Assembly: GCF_017654505.1 (NCBI RefSeq)
Contig: NC_054538.1
Location: 23,353,783 to 23,417,782 of the forward strand
Direction of reading: 5' to 3'
Length of the DNA stretch: 64,000 bases
From: Polyodon spathula
Lineage: Eukaryota > Chordata > Actinopteri > Acipenseriformes > Polyodontidae
Shown: piece after piece, positions 1-10,498 of the stretch
Layout: every line of letters starts with the position of its first letter
Numbering within the stretch: the stretch's first letter is position 1
Translations under genes and position numbers: made by a program
The notes under the pieces: generated by a model
Seen by the model: the letters and a program-made list of their open reading frames with translations, nothing else
The model's database searches: none
What the model was told of the DNA's origin: nothing

Positions 1-248
1 TCGAATAAACCTTTGGGGCGACCTTTTATTGTGCCTGAACTGCACAAGCCAAGTTAGTAGAAACACTAAGTATTCAACCCTATTGCTACTGCAGCCCTAA
101 GTCAGCTCAGGTGCAAACAATTTATTTGAAAGGTCACAAAATTAGTGAAATGGTTTCAACCTGAGTACTCTAAGTGGTTTAGATAATTCCCTTCAGGTAT
201 TTAAAGACTTTCAAGCTGCAACTCACATGGTGATCCAATAAAGCAAAC

Positions 249-1150
249 ATGAAGACCAAGGAGCTTTTGAAAAAAGTCAGGGATAAAGTGTTAGAGAGGC
301 ACAGAGCAGGAGAAGGGTACAAGAAAATTTCAAAGACACTGATTATCCCTCTCAGCACAGTGAAGTCCATCATTAAGACGTGGAAGATGCATCAGACCAC
401 CCAGACACTACCCAGATCAGCTTGCCCTCCCAAACTGAGCAGCCGAGTAGGTAGGAAACTTGTTCGGGATGTCACTCTGAAACCAACAATGACTTTGAGA
501 GCTCTACAAAGTTCTGTGTCTGAGATAGGAGTCAGTGTATCACACATCAACAATAAGCTGGTCCCTTCACAAAGCTGGCCTCTATGGATGGGTGGGAAGA
601 AAGAAGCCATTACTTAAAAAGCCTCATCTTAAAGCATGTATGGAATTTGCAAAAAAAAAGAAAAAAAAGGATGTAGATGATACTGCAAACATGTGGAAAA
701 AGGTTTTGTGGTCAGAAGAGACAAAAAATTTACTTTTTGTCTAAATTCCAAGCACTACACCAGGCGCAAGCCCAACACTGCACATCACCCAGTCAACACC
801 GTCCCAGCTGTCAAGCATGGTGGTGGCAGCATCATGTTATGGGGATGCTTCTCTTCAGCAGGGACTGGGAAGCTTGTCAGGATAGAGGGGAGAATGGAAG
901 GTGCAAAGTACAGGTGAATCCTTGAGGAAAACCTGTTTTAGTCAGCCAAGACTGAAACTGCAGAAGAAATTCACATTTCAGCAGGACAGTGACCTGAAGC
1001 ACAAAGCCAAAGCCACACTGGAGTGGTTGAACAAGAATAGAATTAATGTTCTTGAGTGACCCAGTCAAAGTCCTGACTTGAGTCCAATAGAGAATTTATG
1101 GCGAGTCTTGAAGATTGCAATCCATCGACGATCCCCAACAAACTTATCAG
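249..1150 (+). pseudogene. Tc1/mariner transposase pseudogene
   Basis: A Tc1-type transposase read in three successive frames, so it cannot be expressed. The N-terminal paired-like helix-turn-helix region is open from the ATG at 249 (KELLKKVRDKVLERH, then GEGYKKISKTL), the usual Tc1 start. A frameshift near 540 leads to LHKAGLYGWVGRKKPLL and WSEETKNLL (to 744), then a second shift to [20 protein letters not shown] (about 798-850), FQQDSDLKHKAKA (about 974) and [11 protein letters not shown] (about 1068-1100). These are the three catalytic blocks of a DD34E enzyme; the first acidic residue appears as E (SEETK) rather than D. Further stops are present. Known family role: cut-and-paste transposition at TA sites. 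The C-terminus fades after about 1145, and I see no convincing terminal repeats. The 248 bases upstream may be its 5' end. Confidence 0.9.
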
Positions 1151-1489
1151 CAACAAATTAATCACTTAATTAATTCAGGAGATGGCCATCTTCTGCACAA
1201 GGTTTTTAATTATTCCTGGCAATGGTCAAGCTGCTGACCTTGCCTCTACCAGCACACATTTAAATAAAAACCATAACAACAACAAAACAGACAGACTACG
1301 CTGTCATATTTAAATACAATAAATAAATACAAATAAAAAATAACCACAGCTTTCGCCATCATTTAAATACATAATAAATCATAATAAACAAATAAATACA
1401 AAACAATAAATTGCACAAGGGTGGAGGGGTACCCCATTCTAAAAGTAAATAAACAAATAAATATACAGGGCTTCAGCCACACAATCTCC

Positions 1490-1860
1490 TACAGCGAAAT
1501 TGCTGCAGGGGGAGCTGGTCTCCTGACCTCCCCCTCCCATCTTCGTGGCCGGCAGCTCCCCTCCATGGGGCTCCGACCACAGCACTTCCCGTTGCCATGC
1601 AGGACAGGCAGCAACCCCAGGCAAAGCAGAGCCAGCATCGACCCCAGGTGAAGCAGGACCATCAGCAACACCAGGCAAAGCGGGACTGTCAGCAAACCTA
1701 GGAGATACAAAAGACACAGCTCTCCCAGGCGAAGCGGTACAGCAGGCAACCTCAGGTGATACAAAGCAGCAGGCAACCCCAGGCGATCCAGATGTGCCTG
1801 AGCAGAACGTGCAAGGCATCCCTGGGCGATGCAAGGCAGGCATCCTTGCCAGAATGTCAT
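1490..1860. repeat. Degenerate minisatellite, about 30-bp unit
   Basis: GC-richer than its surroundings. Imperfect copies of a phrase like GCAACCCCAGGCGAAGCAG recur roughly every 30 bases from about 1605 to 1835. Both strands stay open for over 100 codons across it, giving collagen-like 10-residue repeats (for example ATPGKAGLSA on plus, GVADGPASPG on minus). Open frames on both strands are what a multiple-of-three period produces, so I do not call a gene. The preceding 1150-1490 is AT-rich filler with AAATA-type runs. Confidence 0.6.
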
Positions 1861-2520
1861 TATTACATAGTAACCATGACCCTACCTGCATTCTATAAGG
1901 AGTTATAAGCAAGTTTTACATTTGACCTTTAGGAAAGGTCAGAGGTCATGGGAAATGACATTTCTTTATAGAGCATACATGGGTTACTATATATGTTCCA
2001 TAATAACCATAGCCCAATTTGCACTCTATAAGGAGTTATTAGCCAGTTTTGTATGTTGATGATGTCATCCAATTAAACTGAAGCAGTTTTAAATTTAAGA
2101 AGATGTAGGTCTGGTGGGCATCTTGTTTTACAAAAGAACACCATTTTCACATGTTTGAATTTCATTGTCCTGAGGATGATGTCTACCAAGTTAAGAGTTA
2201 GTTGGTTAAGCGTTTTGCAAACAGAAGCAGTTTGATATTTGGGGTGCACTTTGGCAAATTTGGTGGCAGCCATTATGATAGTAACATTTATCACAGCAAC
2301 TTCTGCTTCACAAACTTGAAGAGAGTTTGGTTGCTGATGACATATTCAAAATTTCAGATGAATCGGTTCAGCCCTTCCCAAGAAGAATATTTTGAAAAGT
2401 TTTTGAAAAAAAATGTTTCAGGCTGCCATCTTTGTTGGCACAGGAGCACATTTTTTTTTTCATTTGAACTGTATTCTACATGGGATGATACCTGTCAAGT
2501 TTCATGTTGATTGGTTAATA
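1861..2520. repeat. Old dispersed repeat with internal duplication
   Basis: The phrase CTATAAGGAGTTAT followed by AGC-AGTTTT occurs at about 1893-1917 and again at about 2028-2051, so a unit of about 135 bp is duplicated. The rest (2100-2520) has loosely repeated phrases such as GGCAGCCAT/GGCTGCCAT and a 'toward the target, receptor-like' AT-rich tail. Similar wording recurs at 59760-60800, which suggests one ancient repeat family. No coding potential is seen. Confidence 0.35.
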
Positions 2521-2527
2521 ACACTAT

Positions 2528-2880
2528 GTAACACAATTTTTGTTCCTGGGTAGTAAGTGTTATTTCCTAATTGCTTATGCCTCAAAGGTATAGAAAATAG
2601 CTATTATTCCCCACAAACTTTGCTTTTGTGACCAGGACAGTGATATTTCAAATATCACTATTTCCAATGGGAAAACGGGCAAATGTGTGTCATTTCGTTC
2701 ACATAAAATCAGAAAAAACAACATATGAATCCAAATTAACATGTATTTATACTAAAGTAATACAAAAATGATTACAAAAGATTTAGAAGTGAGTAGTTTT
2801 TCGAGATTTACGATTATACTGTAAATAAAACTACTCACTTCTAAATCTTTTGTAGTCATTTTTGTATTACTTTAGTAAAA
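2528..2880 (-). mobile_element. Hairpin derivative of the 38.8-kb transposon family
   Basis: Positions 2528-2827 match, on the opposite strand, the 3' terminal segment of the transposon at 38790-41149 (its 40850-41149), starting exactly at the terminus GTAACACAATTTTTG and running inward to the equivalent of the transposase stop codon. After a spacer of about 26 bases the inner part is repeated in inverted orientation: 2750-2800 and 2827-2877 form a 51-bp stem with about one mismatch. The copy therefore holds one terminal inverted repeat plus a long foldback and no coding sequence. It may be a truncated end or a non-autonomous derivative; the outer right end lacks a second terminus. Confidence 0.8.
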
Positions 2881-3694
2881 AAAATAAATTGGTACACGCT
2901 GTAATTAACCAAAAAAAACAAAGCACATATTAACTTACATAACTTAAAAAAAAAAAAAAAAAAACCTTTGGCCTTAATTTAATTATCACCATAGTAGCAT
3001 GTGGGAACAACTTTAGCATGGCACTTTCAGGAATCGTATTTGTGCTATGAAGGAACCGTTACAGAAACATTTGACAAATAATTAAATTTTGCCTTTAAAT
3101 CTTACAAAGTTGTTCTAAACACCCTTTCCAATGCAATTATGTTGTAAATGTAGCCTGTATTCAAGATTTCAGCTCCAACACATATTTACTGTAAGATGTT
3201 AACAATATGGTGCAGCAACATTAAGCCACAGGTATCACTTTATAAACACACTACTAAAGGTTTTGACAATTTGTACCAAATAATGGTCAACCATTGGTTG
3301 GTTCCTCTGTCAATCTACCATGCATCAACCAATGTTTTGGTAACCTGTTTTAAACAGAATAACTGGAGCCCTGTGAAAATCATTTTATTTTATTTTATTT
3401 ATTTATTTATTATTTATTATAATTTATTGTTTTATTTGGGGAAGAATTATTTTGTTTTAACCATTAAAATTTTTGTTTTTTTCCCCCCGGCATCTGTAAA
3501 CCTGTCTTTCTTAACACAGCAGGAAGGCAGAATATAAATCCTGTACAATTATTTGGGAAATTATAAAAATAAAAATCCTATACAATTATTTGTGGCAATG
3601 CAACTATTTCAACTGAATCTTGCTACTTTAAATTATTTAGGCCGGATAAAATAGTGAGGTGGGGATTACTGAAACGGGTATTGAGGATGCCCAC
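2881..3694. other. AT-rich noncoding DNA
   Basis: A-runs at 2946-2965, a TTTA/TTAT-rich patch at 3383-3440 and otherwise low-complexity AT-rich sequence. The 113-codon plus frame at 3196-3537 has no recognisable domain and runs through the TTTAT repeats. No feature called. Confidence 0.4.
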
Positions 3695-3821
3695 ATGACT
3701 GACAGAGTTATTGTGCATGCTCATATGACTGACAGAGCTAATGTGCATGCCCACATGACTGACAGAGCTATTGTGCATGCTCATAAAACTTGCAGAGCTA
3801 TTGTGCATGCTCATATGACCA
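3695..3821. repeat. 30-bp minisatellite, four units
   Basis: Units start at 3695, 3725, 3755 and 3785, with a partial fifth at 3815. The core is ATGACTGACAGAG followed by TATTGTGCATGCTCA; unit 4 is the most diverged (AAAACTTGCAGAG). Because 30 is divisible by three, both strands read as 10-residue repeats; I treat this as a by-product rather than a gene. Confidence 0.9.
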
Positions 3822-3854
3822 AGGGATGCATTTTCTTAGCCCTTCCAGTGCATT

Positions 3855-4336
3855 GAAGTGTGTGGTGTGGAGAGTCTTCGGTGGCAGGGATGGAATTAAA
3901 AACCTCCCTGCAAACACAAGTGGGAATGTGGCTGGAGCCAGCAATTGAATGAATGGTTAAATGATTAATTAAGGGTCCACCCACAGGGGTATAAAACAGG
4001 TGAGTATTCGAGTGTGGAGGTTTAATGTTGGTGTTTGAGATGAGGGTTTTTGTTCTGTGGTGTTGTTTGTATATAAAGAATTATCGTTGGGTGTAGGGGA
4101 GTTTGTGTAGCTGTGTATTGTGTATGTTGTGAAAGCAGTGGCTCGGTCTACAATGGTATTTAAAACGTTTGAATGTTTTGGCCACCCTGCCAGTTTATTT
4201 TGTTCCAGTGTTTTGTTTATTGTTTTGTAGCTATGATTAAAGTGTGCACCTGGGTTTTAAACCTGCAGCTTTCATGTTTTGAAGTTTCTTCCTGATTAAT
4301 ACAGCTTGCCAGTGATGTCATCCTGATCACATGGCC
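3855..4336 (+). promoter_or_regulatory. LTR-like promoter segment
   Basis: The layout resembles the solo LTRs elsewhere in this window: a GGCAGGGATGG phrase near 3882, AATTAA-rich DNA, a TATA box GGTATAAAACAGG near 3989, then a GT-rich transcribed-looking stretch and an ATTAAA near 4237. Neither matching TG/CA ends nor a target duplication could be fixed, so this is a candidate LTR of unknown family with approximate limits. Confidence 0.35.
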
Positions 4337-4338
4337 CC

Positions 4339-4342
<4 letters not shown>

Positions 4343-4376
<34 letters not shown>

Positions 4377-5559
4377 TAGTGCATTGTTTATTTTAAATAA
4401 AAGGAAATTAAATATAACTGAATGAAAGAAAATTAAACTAAAGAAGGTAAAAACCGAATAAAATAAATACGGGAAATGCAGACATGGTTATAGTGTTTTT
4501 AAGGGTCTATCTATGATTAAACAAGGGATGGTGAGTTGTTTTTGTCTTTTTTTCTGTTGAAAAAACTATTTTAGGTGCGGTACTGAGATGATTGCATTTT
4601 GCATAAAAGTGTGATTACACTGATTAAGGTGCTCTTTTGTTTCTTTTATTTCCATTGAACAAACTGTTAGGTGCAGCACTGTTGATTGCATTTTGTATAA
4701 AAGTGTGATCATGTTGATTAAAGTGTTTGATCATTGATGCCTCTGTTTTCTTAAGCTCTTGACACACATCAATGTGGACCATCTTTTTTCCTATTCTTAT
4801 TTGTGGAAATATTTAAATTGTGCTCAGTTTTGTGTGGGATAATGTGAAGCAGTCTGTCTTCTAGTTTCCAAACAGAGGCAGAACCCTTAACACATCCCTT
4901 CTCCATGCTGGTTTGTGTATACATACCACAGAGCCCTCCTTGTCTTCATAATTATTTTTAGGCAGTTACATATTGTTTTCCAAAATGAATAATAATTAAA
5001 CAATTAAACCATACTATCTTTTGCAGTGTAGCTCAACTTTTAGGAAATCACAGCAATTAATTAAAAATAGTGCTGGGTCAAAAATGCTTTCTTTAGAATC
5101 ACATCAATCATAACATGAGGAGTATAAAAAACTATACAAGTGGCAGGAATTCAGTTTTCACCTGGTGGGTTGCAGTATATATATTAGGGGCGTGTAGGTA
5201 CTCAGATGTTCTCAGAGTAATGCTCTGTAACGTATTTTAAGTCATTGGGTAGTAACACAGAGAGGTAGATGTATTAAGATGGGCCAGCCACAACGCACAC
5301 ATAACGCAATTTGCACTTTCGTGGTGAGAGCCGTAATATACTTTTATTGGTTGCATCATCTTAACGAGATATTTAGCATTGCAAGAGTCGTGAAACATTT
5401 TTTTCAAATAAATAATGAAAGGCAGTTTAATCCCATCAGATTCACCTCCAAATAAAAAATGTGTTTCTATCAAAGAACTTTTCATAATCATACAGTAGCC
5501 CCTCACTAAACCAGGCTTGTTTATCCAACATTGTGGTGGGTTATGGGAAGAAGTGACGT
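4343..5559. other. Poly-A run and AT-rich noncoding DNA with a 96-bp duplication
   Basis: An A-run of about 32 lies at 4343-4374. Two diverged copies of a segment containing GATTGCATTTTG then ATAAAAGTGTGAT lie at about 4574-4628 and 4670-4722, a spacing of about 96 bp. The phrase CAGTAGCCCCTCACTAAACC near 5494 is reminiscent of pogo/Tigger ends. The long minus frame at 5237-5590 shows no domain. Confidence 0.4.
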
Positions 5560-6193
5560 GACCCGGAAGTGATGAAGACAGGAAGCACATAGTTGGGGTT
5601 TGGATTTTTATTTACAGCACAGCCAAAAGTACAAAGTCCCAAGCAGTGGGTTTCCACACAATTGCAGCGAACAAAGAAAACTGCCTCTGTTACCAGCTAT
5701 GATAAGCAGAGGCTTGCAATAAAAACAAATAATCCACAGAAACACTGCCACATGCTATTTCAATAATTGACACAGCACAGCAGGTGGCTTGGGCTCCCTC
5801 TCCCAAGCAGGATAAGTCGTTCCTGGAGATGCCAAAGATCACAGGTGGAAGTCCGGGCTTGGAGGCAGCTGGCCTGGGAATCCTCAGTCTGAGTATATAA
5901 GCACAACAAACACGCTCACACAACCAATCCAGGATAGGGACAGCGAATGGCAGAACCCCACCCCTGCAATCAGTGCACTGCCTCGACTCAGCCAATCGTC
6001 GAGCGCAGCACAGCTGATTGCAATAATGGGGCTCGACCATGAGGTCCTGCCCCAAGTTAAGATTGCCACTACCACTGCGGCTTCTGCCCCAACCCTGACT
6101 CAGCCTTTCTCCTCAGTCCCGGTCCTTCCTGCACAGCGCTTCCAGTAGTCGGGAGAGCGAGTTACAAGAGGGACTCGTTTCACTCCTGTCACA
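5560..6193 (-). promoter_or_regulatory. Possible minus-strand LTR
   Basis: Read on minus, the segment begins TGTGACAGGAGTGAAACG (end at 6193), contains a TATATAC box near 5890-5898 and an AATAAA about 290 bases later (plus TTTATT near 5608). That order and spacing match the better-defined solo LTRs here. The other end and a target duplication were not found, so the lower limit is approximate. Minus-strand frames in it have no recognised domains. Confidence 0.4.
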
Positions 6194-6704
6194 GACATAA
6201 GGAGATGTCATGTTTAAAAAAAAAATACAGTAAAATCGCGCACACATACATTTGTAGTGTTCAATGTATTTTAAATGTATAAATCATTGCGCTGAAATAA
6301 CACTAATGTATTTTGGGTAGTCTACACATTATATTACATTACAGCAGTAACATCAAATGAATACCACATTGGTGTACAATGTGAATAAAATACTATTTTA
6401 AATTGAAATTATTTTAGTGTTTTGTTTTTTTTTATTGATATTTTTTAATAGTTTTAATTAGTAGCCTAGACAATTAACACAAAATAGATCACTTGCCGCA
6501 TTGACAAGTTATGATACTTACAGGAGGACAGCCAATTCTCGTTAACATGAATTTCAAGGGACCAACAACAAATTTTGCATTATACCACTAATTTGTATTA
6601 TCATGACTAGCCTATAAGCCAAATGTATACTGTCAGTTTTTATTTAAGAGTCAATGGTGCAATGCTAAATTTTGCACAATTAGAAACCATCTGCACATCG
6701 AATC

Positions 6705-7845
6705 GGGCCCATATTCATTAAAGAATTAAATTAAATTAAAAACTTAGTATAGTTATTATATAGCTTATATGCACATGTCTTCCTGAAAAAAAAAAAAAAA
6801 ACTGTAACCACCGAAAATTCCCGACCCTGAAAATGAACTGTCAGGCCAGCCCGCCCAAAGACTTTCTCTTTTGCTGCTTCATGCCCTCACAGATTGGGAG
6901 AGAGATTTCCAACCAGAACTCATTATATCTTCGTCACAGTTGGAAATAATAATATACTTAAATTACGTAATTATTGGATGATTAAACATGTTCCTAAATG
7001 CTGAAATTATTCTAGGAAATCATACCGTTAAGACGCATCTCATTCTCCACCTGGTCTGAGGTACGTGTTAATTATGATGCAGGTAAGGGTCAATTAATGG
7101 CACCATACAGATTTATGCATCAGATGAATAATATGCTAATGAGAAAATTGGTCTGTGGCTGTGCGATTGCCCTGCACAGTGTAGATTAGTGTTGGTGTGG
7201 TTTATATGTGGGAATGGGTTTATTTTGTGTCGTTTTTGGACTGGATTTGTTTGATTGAATTATTGTTTACAGACGGGCACTTGATTGAGACTTGCCGCCT
7301 GCTATGCTTGGTTGAGGGAAGGGCAGCAAGTGATTGGCTGTGCTGGTCCTCAATCAGCACGTGGGCAAGTCTCGACCAAGTGTCCGTCAGTTTAAAAACA
7401 TCTGCTGGAGATAGCTCGGGGCTGCTGCAAGGCCTGCCGTTTTCACGGCACTTTTTGAGTTATAGTTTGTGGTATTGTGTTTTATTTTGCACTTTTTGTA
7501 CAGTTTGCTGTATTAGTCCTCTGTGCGTTACCATCGCTGGTAACGTCACATGACCGCCTTTATTTTACTTTTGTTTTCTATTTGTGTGAGAATAAAACCT
7601 GCGCGCCTGTGCCGGCGTTTCAACACCACCTCTGTCTCTCTGTATGCTTGAACAGCGGCTACCCACACGTGTGACCCGAGGAAGACCCTGTCACATGGTC
7701 TCTAAGGGCATGTTATTCTAACGTCATGATGAGTGAAGTTTTTGGACGGTAAATGGCGTTTATGCATCACCCGATGAATTACTGTCATGTTAAACACTGT
7801 TACTGGCACAATAAGGGAGACAGTAAGTTTTATGAATATGGGCTC
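6705..7845. mobile_element. Harbinger-like MITE interrupted by a solo LTR
   Basis: The ends GGGCCCATATTCAT (6705-6718) and ATGAATATGGGCTC (7832-7845) are inverted repeats matching at 13 of 14 positions. Such GGGCCC-type ends are usual for PIF/Harbinger MITEs. Removing the LTR at 7154-7695 and one 5-bp target copy leaves about 594 bp with no coding capacity. A clear 3-bp target duplication is not visible, so the assignment is provisional. Confidence 0.35.
7154..7695 (+). mobile_element. Solo LTR, family A, TSD TGGTC
   Basis: A 542-bp segment beginning TGTGGCTGTGCGATTGC and ending ACCCTGTCACA, so it has TG...CA ends. It is flanked by identical 5-bp direct repeats, TGGTC at 7149-7153 and 7696-7700, the signature of LTR-retrotransposon integration. 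A polyadenylation signal AATAAA lies at 7591-7596, giving plus orientation. There is no internal retroviral sequence on either side, so it is a solo LTR left by LTR-LTR recombination. A second copy of the family is at 28956-29496. The 118-codon frame within it is shared by both copies but has no domain. Confidence 0.85.
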
Positions 7846-8159
7846 ATGTGTGGCAGGATAGCGTCATGGCCCAAGCTGTTACCGGCAGGAATTAGAGACT
7901 CAGAGACAGAAGCTGCAGTTTAAGTGCTAGTACGCATGTTTATTAAACACACACACACACACACAACAAATAAACAGGGCACGAGAGCTAAAACAAACAA
8001 ACACTATATTTAACAGTTGTAGGCTGGGCATTCGCCTTCACTATAGGTTTGTCAAAACACAGGTTAATCTCACCTGCAACTCCTTCTCCACGAACAAAGG
8101 ATTCCAATCCTTTTATACAGGATACAAGAAAGGAGACAGTAAGTTTTATGAATATGGGC
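7816..8159. repeat. 28-bp direct repeats around an LTR fragment
   Basis: The 28 bases at 7816-7843 (starting GGAGACAGTAAG, ending GAATATGGGC) recur exactly at 8132-8159, and similarity continues a few bases further. Between them lies a segment that on minus has a TATA-like box (plus CTTTTATA, about 8109) and an AATAAA (plus TTTATT, about 7939) and starts on plus with TGTGGCAGG at 7849, like a truncated minus-strand LTR; it also holds a (CA)n run at 7946-7964. The repeats are far too long for an LTR target duplication. Confidence 0.65.
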
Positions 8160-8306
8160 CTAGGTGTGTTTCATATTCCTCTAGGCCGATTTTAAGTGAC
8201 GTATGCATACACAGTTAGGTAGGTGCGTGCACATACTGGGTGAATCGACATTTAGCAGAACTTTAGCATAACTCTTAGAATGTTGAGTTATCAAAAATAA
8301 ACCAAA

Positions 8307-8488
8307 ATGCCTTATTGCTGTGCTGTTGGATGTGAAAATAGAAGCCCAAGTAATCCAAACCTCAAATTTTATCGGATACCGGCTGGAGAAAAATAGAAAA
8401 TGGCTTTGGTTGGCAGCTGTCAACAGAGCAAACTGATCGGAACAACAAATACAGAATGCATGGCTTGGTATCGCCCATTTTATATCTG
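8307..8488 (+). pseudogene. THAP-domain exon, degenerate
   Basis: From the ATG at 8307 the frame reads MPYCCAVGCENRSPSNPNLK, then FYRIPAGEK and a stop. A one-base shift restores RKWLWLAAVNRAN, then a TGA where THAP proteins usually have Trp, and finally GIAHFISG. This follows the THAP zinc-finger layout: Cys-x4-Cys at the start, a basic/Trp block, and a terminal Cys-x2-His-Phe, here with the last Cys changed to Gly. A splice donor GTAAGC begins at 8489, right after the FISG codons. THAP domains are DNA-binding modules of P-element-type and some other transposases as well as of host genes. The damaged frame and repeat-rich surroundings point to a transposon relic. Confidence 0.7.
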
Positions 8489-9347
8489 GTAAGCCTATAA
8501 AGATTCAGTTCATGGTACTTAGACAAGTAAAATTTGCCAAAGAATAAACATTTTTGGCTGTGCATGGCACACAAGCATATTTTACTTCGTTAAAGTGGAT
8601 GTTACTATGAGCGATAATGCAGCACCAACATTGTATATCAGCATTAAAGTAACAGTGTGTTTACATTGTCAGCTCTTCAGATCATTTGCCATGTTTGTGT
8701 TGTGTTGTTTGACTAAAGATAGATCTGCTTACCATATGTGCTAATCATCATGTGCTAATAAAATAATTTAATTTCTGTTTATAGGAATGGCATCAATGGA
8801 TTGTTTAAAGGTATGCCCCATACATACTGCCAACCCAGCTTTAAACATTGCTGCTGCATGACTACAGCATGATGTAAGTCTGAAATTACAGGATTTCAAA
8901 TAGTAAATTATATTATCACACTTTGTTTTTTGTTGTTATTTTTTTACTGCAGTCTATCCATTACCAGCCTGCCACAAGTCTATATTACAAACTAAACTAA
9001 ATTTACCAAGCAAATATCCCATTACTTATTATTGCATTTTACCTATCATAGTTGTCAATTAAAGTTAGGCTAACATTTAAGCTTACAGACTTAATTAAAT
9101 TTACCAAGCACATATCCCATTATTTAATATGCATAGCATCAATTATAGTTTCAATATACGTTAGCCTAAATGTTTAAAATTTAAGTTACCCACACATGCA
9201 AGTACAATTTGCAGTCATAATAATGGCCTTGGTTTTGTGGATGTAAACCCTGCAGTCATAGAGTTTTGTGTTGTGTCCCTGTCTTACCTAACCATGCAAA
9301 AATCTGATGTCTTTTGATAATGGGTGTGTCACACAGAGGGCCGGAGC
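8489..9347. other. AT-rich noncoding DNA after the THAP exon
   Basis: No open frame with a recognisable domain. A phrase AAATTTACCAAGCA-ATATCCCATTA occurs twice (about 8999-9027 and 9097-9123), indicating a local duplication of about 100 bp. It may be the decayed body of the element that owned the THAP exon. Confidence 0.35.
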
Positions 9348-9353
9348 GGGTGA

Positions 9354-10007
9354 CGTCAGACCAGAAGAAACGCACAGTACTGCCAGAGGAAATTATAAAT
9401 GGATGGGCTACTGCGCGGTTTATTCTTTCCAGAAAATAAAACAGTTGTACAAAAACACTGGCACCAAAACAGGACACGGCACTTGTGGTCAAAATAAATA
9501 GACAAACAAAACGAGTAGACACTAACAAAACAGGGTGGACGAATGCTACACAAAACAAGTACAGTACTGGTCCTTCCAGCACTCATAGCAATTGATATAC
9601 TTAACGTTTCTCCTCTCTCTCTCTCCCGTTCTCCACTCACCGAACACCCAACCCCGAGTATGTGAAAACATGCTGCTTTTATGCAGCTGTACCGAGACTT
9701 GACTGCTAATCAGTCATTCAACTGTGGTCGCGGTACAACTGCACGTGAATTAATAAAGTGCAATTCCCCGTGCTCACATATTATTACTTTTTACTTGCAC
9801 GTGAAGTGCTGTGCAATCCTGATGCCTAAATAAAAATATACTTTAAACACTAAATACTTTAAATTTAAATTTAATTTAAATACTTTAAATATTTTAAACA
9901 CTTGTGTTACACAGACCCTTTTATGTCCCGTGTACCAATGACTATACACCAACATTAACACACAACATATAACACAAAATATACACAGGGGCGGGCACTT
10001 TGCCACA
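9354..10007 (-). mobile_element. Solo LTR, family B, TSD GGGTG(A)
   Basis: On minus this begins TGTGGCAAAGTGCCCGCCCC (ending at plus 10007) and ends ...CTGGTCTGACG at 9354. GGGTGA occurs at both borders (9348-9353 and 10008-10013), a 5-6 bp target duplication. Within it, minus CATAAAAG (plus 9676-9683) is a TATA box and minus AATAAA (plus 9419-9424) lies about 255 bases downstream, giving minus orientation. A second copy is at 31858-32485; this one carries an extra AT-rich TTTAAA-type expansion at about 9840-9900. Confidence 0.8.
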
Positions 10008-10312
10008 GGGTGATATTTCACTTGCTATACATGCCCGCATAGCAGTATTTTACACCTCAAGGGATTTGTAGGCTTTTAAGCTTTCCTTTGTGTACAGGCT
10101 CGGGGTGTTTATAAGGTATGTGTATATATCAGGCCATCGTAAACTAGACCACAGTTGTATAGAAGTACTCGACAATTCATTCTGTGGAGGTGAATAAGGA
10201 TCATGCAACTGTTAACCTGTGTTTAAGGTAAGCCTTTTAACATAACAATAACAATCCTCATGTGATAGTGATTGAGTGTACATGCCTAAATTGCTAACGG
10301 CGCCATTCATGT

Positions 10313-10498
10313 TCACAACTGGTAACATTTTGCATCCTGTGTGCGCGCGCATATTTCTGACGTCAGTAATGTTTTTGAACTTTGAATGGGTCTGTACAGA
10401 TGCTCAGAATGAGCTGTAGGGGTTAGCGGCACATGTGTGGAGTCTATTGCTTCAGACACGTTGGGGAAACGAGAAATGTCATAGAAATTAGTTTTCAA
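10313..10498 (-). pseudogene. PIF/Harbinger transposase fragment
   Basis: A 61-codon minus frame containing FYDISRFPNVSEAIDSTHVP and then EHLYRPIQSSKTLLTSEICA. This resembles the block around the first catalytic Asp of HARBI1-like transposases (FPN-V-AIDxTH followed by Y-N-K-F-S-N-Q-CD). Only this block is preserved; no upstream or downstream exons are recognisable. The DDE nuclease would be non-functional. Confidence 0.6.

Noticed and set aside
5237..6075. 117- and 121-codon minus-strand frames
   Set aside because: No recognisable domain; the second overlaps an LTR-like promoter segment.
7197..7553. 118-codon frame conserved between the LTR copies at 7.2 and 29.1 kb
   Set aside because: Conserved because the LTR is repeated; the substitutions between copies look neutral and no domain is visible.
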